This document shows positions 60,370-64,000 of a DNA stretch of 64,000 bases, piece after piece. The notes under the pieces were generated by a model. It was given only the letters and a program-made list of their open reading frames with translations, was not told the DNA's origin and searched no databases. The translations under genes and the position numbers were made by a program. The stretch spans positions 62,001 to 126,000 of the forward strand of contig ML769527.1 of the NCBI GenBank assembly GCA_009733575.1. The letters are read 5' to 3'. The first letter of the stretch is position 1. Each line of letters begins with the position of its first letter. Source of the DNA: Gymnopus androsaceus JB14. Its lineage: Eukaryota; Basidiomycota; Agaricomycetes; Agaricales; Omphalotaceae.

Positions 60370-62780
60370 CCATATTTGGACTTATTACACCTTTTTGGAC
60401 CACCCCTTTACCTATATTCCATCCGCTTCCACTCATTTCTGGTTGTTGGACCACAATACCACCCGCTTCCTCCTGATTACGTCATTGGGTGGCCTGTACA
60501 CTGTTCCTTGCACCTCTGAGGCTTGTACTGTTCCGTACAACACTCATACTACTGTCCAGACCCACCTTACGGCACGGTTACCCCAGGTGGTTGCATTTGG
60601 TCTCCACCTACATCTAGGTGCGAGACATTCGGGATACCTTGGTCTGAGATCCATTTCGTGCACCAGGTCTCACAGTCAGCTACATAGCAGTATGCATTGC
60701 CCAGGAAAGGACCAAAGGTGCATAACCCAGATAGAAATAGGGTGTAATACCCATAAGAAGCAGATGAATGGACATTAGGGTTGCAGATATATGCATATAC
60801 AGACTATTTTATTATAATTTCTTCTTTTTCTGAACAAGTTGTACCATTTCTCTGCATTCTCGAAGTACTTTATTATTTAACCAGTGTCTGGCCGAGAGTA
60901 GTATAAAAGCCTAGCTATATTTCCTTTGCAAAACAAGTTACCTTTGGACCTCATTTGTTGCTAGTGTGAATCCTTGTTGATGTAGCTACGGCTGAGACAG
61001 GAAAGATACCACTCCCTTGTGAACCAAAGGAATACTACTTTGTGTGGTATGGAAAGAGTTGTTTATTGCGCCCAGCATTAGAGACTTATAATCCTGATGA
61101 CTGTGAAAACCCTGACTTATACCAAGTCAAATTGTTGTTTTAGTTTTGAAGAGTCTAGTGTGACCACCAAGAAACAACCATCTGTTGCGACTGAGCTCAG
61201 GTGTACAGGAAACAAACTGTCTGTTGTCCTGAGTGGTTTTGCCCTACTGTTGGGAATCACTTTGTTGAACCAAGCCATATTGTTGGTGGTTCTTTTTGTT
61301 GTCATTGTTATATTGTTGCCCCTATCATTGCCCCGAATCAGTATAGATTGATTAGAAAAGGAGATCCTATCTATCAATTGTCTACCAGCATCACTTCAAG
61401 AAACACCAGTCACCTTTGAGAGACAGATAGAGTATTTTCTTTGCGGTGATATGCTGATTTTTGGGCTAAGGCTAGACCTGCGCAGAACCAATAATCCTAA
61501 GTTCTGTTAGTAACAAAACACGGTCAATAAGAGAACTATAGTGAGCCCAAGCTGATAGTTAAAATCTACCGAGGACCTATTCTACCCAAGAGGTTGCAGA
61601 GTAACAGTACGTGCAATGGTACCATACTTAACTTTGTGAATGTGCCTTGATCAAAGTCCTATGCATGGTATGGTGTAGCGAGGCAAGCTTGTTGGATAAC
61701 AAGTTGCTGACCGAGGCAGATAAACGAGCCCACATACCAGTTATACTAGGCTAGGTCATCGAAGGATATACCCAAGGGATCGAAGTCTTAACGAGGCATT
61801 GCTTCCACAATCAGCTCACCAAGGAGTCTAAACGGCACTCAAGTTTATTAAACAAAGCAAGGTGGACCGAGATGAGGAAGTACCCTAACGGGTGCCCTCA
61901 AAGTTGATGCTTGCTGGAAAGCGCCCAGGCAGATAGCTGTGGCAATCCAACGCGGCCACATGACCCACTTGCTGTAGCTACTTCTAGAGCATGGAAGGAC
62001 CAAGGAGTGTTTCTACCCAAGCCTCAGCATTTTACCGAGATCCATATGCTACCAGGCATCTAGACTTGAGACCGCGCAGAACTAGGGATAATAACCAGTC
62101 TCCCATTGGCGAGGAAAAACATAGAAATACTTCCAAGGGCTGTTCTGCTAAAGAAACTGGCGAGCCTTGTAAAAAGCAAATGACTCGAGTCAATTCGGAC
62201 CAAAATCCCAAAAGTTGACCCAATCGAGGAAGACAAACAAACGAGGCAGGAAAATGTCGAGGCAAAACCATAGTATACACACATATATGGACATTATTTA
62301 TCTTTTTCTATTTTACTTACTCTGTTTCATCCTATCTTGCTCAGTTTCTCTCATTTTCCTATTTTCATATATCTCACTCAGTATATAAGGGTAGCTATTC
62401 TATCTCGGAATAACAAGTTAGACTTGATACCTGAAATGCAGTTCTATCTTAGGACCTGTAGTGATTTGTACACGCTCAGATGTGTCTGCATTGTCCTCTG
62501 CAACATTTGAAATGGGTGGCCTTCTTGTAACCTCGATAATACTGAGGCTGTTCATTCTACTTCCCGGCTATTAAGTCAAGCATTCCTGGTTTTCATCTCA
62601 AAGAGAGGTCACATCAGTCTTAGGACCACAGGTGGAGCCTAACGTGCACACCTCAACAAGCCCTTTGTTGATTAGGAAAGGTCTTGGACCCAAGTGTCGG
62701 CTTGGTCTAGTTTTAGGGAGGAAGCTTCTCGGAGTGTTACTTAGCTTTACCAACAGATTCTACCCCTTGCCTGCTCTTCG
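60370..62780. mobile_element. Transposon-derived region with LTR-like pieces
   Basis: No intact gene. Two stretches look like retrotransposon promoter regions: AGTATAAAAGCCTAGCTAT at 60898 followed by CAAAACAAGTTACC, and AGTATATAAGGGTAGCTATT at 62380 followed by AATAACAAGTTAGAC. Short frames at 61097-61351 and 61991-62218 have no recognisable domain. The short repeat of 58147 recurs at 61530. I read it as layered, broken LTR elements; boundaries cannot be set by eye. Confidence 0.4.
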
Positions 62781-62787
62781 CTGAGTG

Positions 62788-63205
62788 TGTTAAAAACACC
62801 TACTCGAGTGACTTGCGCAGCGGTTGTATAAGCTTGTTAGGTAACTCGCGGGAATCCCTGAGAGTTGAAGTATCATTGTGCGGCAACGTAAAGGCTCCTG
62901 AGATACGCAAAGTCATTTGTTGAGTCGGCGTACTTGACCCGTGCTTTGGTGTTTGCTTTCCCCTCGATTAGTTCAGCGCATCGCCGTATGTTAGTTGGCT
63001 TTTCAAAACCTCCCTCCAAATATAAAACCTTGTTGATCTCGCACTATCTGTGTCAACTTTCAAGTGCTTTTCTCTTTGAATCAATTAGTAGTTGAGGGAA
63101 CCTTCGACAACCTCCTTCCTTGCATTAAATTAAACCTTTTGGATTGTATCTGATTGGGGTGATTGTTGTTTGGTTGTTTTTCATACCTAGCACAAATCTA
63201 ACTCA
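62788..63205 (+). mobile_element. Candidate 5' LTR of a retrotransposon
   Basis: Starts TGTTAAAAACACC and ends in CTCA/ATCA, the TG..CA form of LTR ends. It contains a TATA box (CAAATATAAAACC at about 63017). Just downstream, TGGAGCCCACCGCGAGG at 63211 begins with TGG and could be a tRNA primer-binding site. An open gag-like frame follows. The 3' LTR lies outside the window, so the left edge and the assignment are unconfirmed. Confidence 0.45.
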
Positions 63206-63291
63206 TCATCTGGAGCCCACCGCGAGGCGAGCGACTTTTGATTGAAAAATTATTAAGCACAAGTAACTGTTGATCAGTCAGTGCGCTAAAA

Positions 63292-64000
63292 AGGATTCGC
63301 CGTTGCAGTCAAAATTTCTGGCTCATCGCATAATCCACCAGCTGGGAGAAGTACACGTAACTCCAGCAGACAGCCACTACCGCCAATAGAAAATCCCGAT
63401 GCGCTACTGAAAAGGAAGCCAAAGGTACCTTTGTACCCACAGCCACCCTATCCGCAGACACCCAAGGACAGAACTACAGCGAGAGTAGCACTGCAAGCTC
63501 CTCGTTCAATTAGAACTTTGCCATCAACTAGATCTTCACCTGTACCCGAGGAAGAGCGTAACAGCCCATCCTTAGTGACTATAGAGGAAGTTCTTGCTAG
63601 CCAAGCAGAATCATCTATGAGTCAAGCCCCGCGTTCACCAAAAGGGAATTCATCTCGGAATAGATTGACAGACAAATCGTCAGATGACGAAGAGTTTCAG
63701 ACACCTATCATCGAGACAAGACCCACCGAGCAAGTCCCACAAAGACGAACTCAAACCCCACAAACTACAAGAATGTTTATACCTACGACAATCAGTAACA
63801 TTAAAGTTCAGCTCACGCTGGGAGCCATGCTTGAACTTCAAAATGACAAGCTCCCAAGCATTCATAAAAAGGCCCCACCCGAGAATTTGTTGGCATGGCT
63901 AGCCACTTGCGAAGCACTCTTTGCGTTGAATAAAATCACGGAGGATACTGCTAAGAAGTTCCTTGCTGTGAGTTGGATGCCATACGCGACACAGCTCGAA
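63292..64000 (+). CDS. Retrotransposon gag-like polyprotein, partial
   Basis: An open frame of at least 236 codons running off the right edge. It starts after a TAA at 63289, and the first in-frame ATG is internal (codons for MSQAPRSPKGN, near 63617), so a non-ATG start, an earlier exon or damage is possible. The first part is Pro/Ser/Arg-rich and disordered (LYPQPPYPQTPKDR). The later part is helical and capsid-like (LTLGAMLELQNDKLPS, ENLLAWLATCEALFALNK). Position after a candidate LTR and primer-binding site supports gag of an LTR retrotransposon. Pol would lie beyond the window. Confidence 0.55.

Noticed and set aside
60106..60778. A possible Pro/His-rich secreted protein
   Set aside because: All three frames stay open because of the 20-24 bp minisatellite; composition follows the repeat.
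1..64000. CRISPR array, tRNA or rRNA genes
   Set aside because: No regularly spaced identical repeats and no A/B-box or cloverleaf pattern seen; the DNA is eukaryotic.

Overview
The window looks like nuclear DNA of a mushroom-forming basidiomycete (Agaricomycetes). Genes carry many short introns (about 50-65 nt, GT..AG), F-box proteins are abundant, and several proteins match family patterns typical of this class. No bacterial, organellar or viral gene organisation is seen. All calls come from reading the sequence; no database search was possible.

Layout. 1-5460: no supported gene, except an 86-bp MITE. 5467-7702: complete STI1 (Hsp70/Hsp90 organising co-chaperone) with a perfect heat-shock element upstream. 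7967-9690: an F-box protein. 10850-19170: three tandem minus-strand copies of one F-box gene, each damaged differently. 19575-24645 and 26925-32415: a roughly 5-kb segmental duplication carrying ribosomal protein eL34, a secreted alpha/beta hydrolase and a 609-aa protein of unknown function. In copy 1 only eL34 is intact; in copy 2 only the other two are. A broken F-box gene lies between the copies. 32600-34990 and 37430-40230: a second duplication carrying two intact chimeric genes. These join the TPR2A (Hsp90-binding) exons of STI1 to a piece resembling an HMG-box protein, a basidiomycete 'FxxSxxFxIxGGxF' motif and a hydrophobic tail; each copy is flanked by pieces of a HAM1-like gene. 40449-41252: an isochorismatase-family hydrolase. 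41508-58074: a tandem array of a coiled-coil protein gene (G1, G2, G3, all broken) alternating with a membrane protein gene (H1 broken, H2 intact), plus a dead NDUFA4-like gene. 58075-64000: transposon-rich DNA with a 713-bp fold-back Tc1/mariner-type MITE, two minisatellites, LTR-like pieces and the start of a gag-like frame that runs off the window.

The genes do not form a pathway. The theme is repeated local duplication followed by decay, and in one case duplication that built a new gene by joining exons of a chaperone to unrelated modules. The genes likely to be working are STI1, the 7967-9690 F-box gene, eL34, hydrolase copy 2, the 609-aa gene, the two chimeras, the isochorismatase-family gene and membrane protein H2.
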